A stretch of 6,365 nucleotides of DNA from UBA1756 sp045132235 (lineage in GTDB: Bacteria > Bacteroidota > Bacteroidia > Bacteroidales > WCHB1-69): positions 1-6,365 of the forward strand of contig JBGURX010000061.1 in assembly GCA_045132235.1 (NCBI GenBank), given 5' to 3'. Below, piece after piece: positions 5,211 through 6,365 of this stretch (positions within the stretch are counted from its first letter, which is position 1; each line of letters opens with the position of its first letter). The translations under genes and the position numbers were made by a program. Below the pieces are notes generated by a model that worked only from the letters and a program-made list of their open reading frames with translations, ran no database searches and was not told where the DNA came from.

Positions 5211-6289
5211 AAATTGCGCCCCATGTCGGCGATTTCTTCGTCGCTCAGGCCGTACAGGATTTTTCCGGCCTGCAGACAGTTGTTGAAGGTCTCGGTGTTG
5301 CGCAGCCGCTTGTAGCAGGTGAGCTCGCCGGTCCAGATGTCCCAGATGTAGTCCATGCCCTGCTTGGCGGTGTTGTAGGCGGCGAGGGCCTCCTGATAGC
5401 GTTGGGCGTTGGTGAGGACCTTGGCATACAGCACCCAGTAGATGGGATCGTCGCCGGTGTAGTCGATGAGTTGCGAGATGTATTGCAGGGTGGACTCGGC
5501 GTCGCCGGTGCGGATGGCGTGGCAGAGCTGGTGGTAGAGGACGAACCGCTTGTCGCCGCCGATGGCTTCGAGGTCGCCGGTGAAGTCGGTGGAACAAGCG
5601 TGCAACCCGATGGTATAGAATTTGTAGAAACTTGTGAACTGCTGCAGCTGGCTCTTCTGTTCGTTCAGCAATTTCCACATTTGCTGGTACTCGCCGTTGG
5701 CGCAAAGGGCCGTCACGGTAATCATGTTGCGGGCCTCTTCGGTGGGACTGTCGATGGTCATGAAGACGTTGAGCATGGTCTCGGAGGCGATTTTGTCGGA
5801 CAAAAGGGAGGTGATGGAGTAGAGGAAGGCATCCTCGATGACGGCTTTGCCGTTTTTGAATCCCATCAGCAGGTCCTCGAACTGGAAGTTGCCGTTGCCG
5901 TCGTAGGTGCGCAGCACCACATGGTGCCGTCCGTTCTGCACGTAGGTTGTGTCGAAGCGGAAGCTGCCGCCCTCCTCCTCGATGCTGCACAGGTAATCGC
6001 CGAAGCTGCAGTTGCCGTAGAAAATCTCCATGCCCGCTCCGATGTCGAGGGCGGAACTTTTCTTCTCCACCGCCGCCTTCAGCGCGACCGTGTCAACGGC
6101 ATGGTTGAGAAAATCCGCCTTGCCGTCGTGCACACTCTTTTCGGCCTCTTTGACGAAGGCGGCCACAGCCTCTTTTTTCTGCTGCTCGGTCAGGGTGGCG
6201 GGCTTCTCAGCGGGTTGTTTCTTTTTGCATGCGCCGCCTATCAGCGCCATGCACAACACACAGGTTATCAGTAGGGTTATTCTTTTCAT
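5207..6289 (-). CDS. lipoprotein with TPR-like C-terminal region, function unknown
   Basis: The 360-residue protein begins MKRITLLITC and has a hydrophobic signal ending LIGGAC, with Cys21 the probable lipidated residue. It is followed by KKKQPAEKPA, a charged, flexible linker, so it is exported and lipid-anchored. Residues 33-75 look alpha-helical and charged. Residues 80-160 have a mixed pattern (GMEIFYGNCSFGDYLCSIEEE, later LRTYDGNGNFQFEDLLMGF) suggesting a beta-rich domain. Residues 190-345 are helical repeats; the clearest TPR-like unit is DPIYWVLYAKVLTNAQRYQE and the helix after it (281-310). No catalytic motif is recognised. The gene is GC-rich. It is convergent with the broken activase/XRE region: its TAA stop (5207-5209) overlaps the TAG of the opposite-strand remnant. 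TPR lipoproteins of this kind usually mediate protein contacts in the periplasm; that is a family-level guess only. Confidence 0.85.
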   Translation of the reverse strand: MKRITLLITCVLCMALIGGACKKKQPAEKPATLTEQQKKEAVAAFVKEAEKSVHDGKADFLNHAVDTVALKAAVEKKSSALDIGAGMEIFYGNCSFGDYLCSIEEEGGSFRFDTTYVQNGRHHVVLRTYDGNGNFQFEDLLMGFKNGKAVIEDAFLYSITSLLSDKIASETMLNVFMTIDSPTEEARNMITVTALCANGEYQQMWKLLNEQKSQLQQFTSFYKFYTIGLHACSTDFTGDLEAIGGDKRFVLYHQLCHAIRTGDAESTLQYISQLIDYTGDDPIYWVLYAKVLTNAQRYQEALAAYNTAKQGMDYIWDIWTGELTCYKRLRNTETFNNCLQAGKILYGLSDEEIADMGRNF

Positions 6290-6365
6290 AAAGGGATATT
6301 TTATTGTATCACAATTTATTTTCCACTATAAATCAATGAAGAGAAGTTGTCGGGGATGAAGATGC
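6290..6365 (-). other. upstream region of the TPR-like lipoprotein gene
   Basis: This AT-rich leader lies upstream of the minus-strand ATG. No TAnnTTTG element is seen on the minus strand. One minus-strand frame is open from the right edge and ends with TAA at 6316-6318, reading IFIPDNFSSLIYSGK. It could be the 3' end of a preceding gene in the same operon, 26 bases upstream, but 15 residues cannot prove this. Confidence 0.25.

Noticed and set aside
5075..6274. Plus-strand 399-residue open frame
   Set aside because: It is antisense to the lipoprotein gene. Its composition (strings of V, G, A, E, L) is typical of a GC-rich shadow frame, while the minus strand has a signal peptide, lipobox and ordinary protein composition.

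Overview
The window looks like a chromosomal stretch from a member of the Bacteroidales (Bacteroidota). Four things suggest this: a FISUMP-domain lipoprotein, a second lipoprotein with a weak lipobox, several copies of the Bacteroidota -7 promoter motif TAnnTTTG with no obvious Shine-Dalgarno sequences, and a CCATTTT-type heptad repeat of the kind often seen between genes in this order. The species cannot be named from the sequence.

Layout. (1) 1-94 is a short leader, perhaps holding the last codons of a truncated upstream gene. (2) 95-2395 (+) encodes a large DUF262 (GmrS/ParB-like) protein. It is visibly much richer in A and T than everything to its right, so it looks acquired. It belongs to a family best known from type IV restriction and other anti-phage systems. 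(3) 2497-3126 (+) is a minimal DprA-like (SLOG Rossmann) protein, and 3304-3798 (+) is a DEDDh 3'-5' exonuclease. Both are GC-richer and plausibly act on single-stranded DNA. (4) 3939-4703 (+) is a surface-type lipoprotein with a FISUMP domain. (5) 4830-5096 (+) is a broken gene. It keeps a promoter motif and the first ~55 codons of an acyl-CoA dehydratase activase (BadF/BadG/HgdC, ASKHA ATPase), then runs into unrelated sequence. An apparent remnant of an XRE-type regulator follows at 5097-5210. (6) 5207-6289 (-) is a convergent lipoprotein with a TPR-like C-terminus.

How the parts relate. The genes do not form one pathway. The left part (DUF262, DprA-like, exonuclease) has a nucleic-acid or defence flavour, but the clear composition break at about 2400 argues that the DUF262 gene arrived separately. 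The right part is cell-envelope lipoproteins around a deletion or rearrangement scar. Intergenic regions carry diverged direct repeats flanking the dprA-like gene, small palindromes, and two nearly identical 16-base promoter-like blocks. The strongest leads are the DUF262 gene with no recognisable nuclease motif and the activase/XRE scar. No CRISPR array, rRNA, tRNA or complete insertion sequence was seen.
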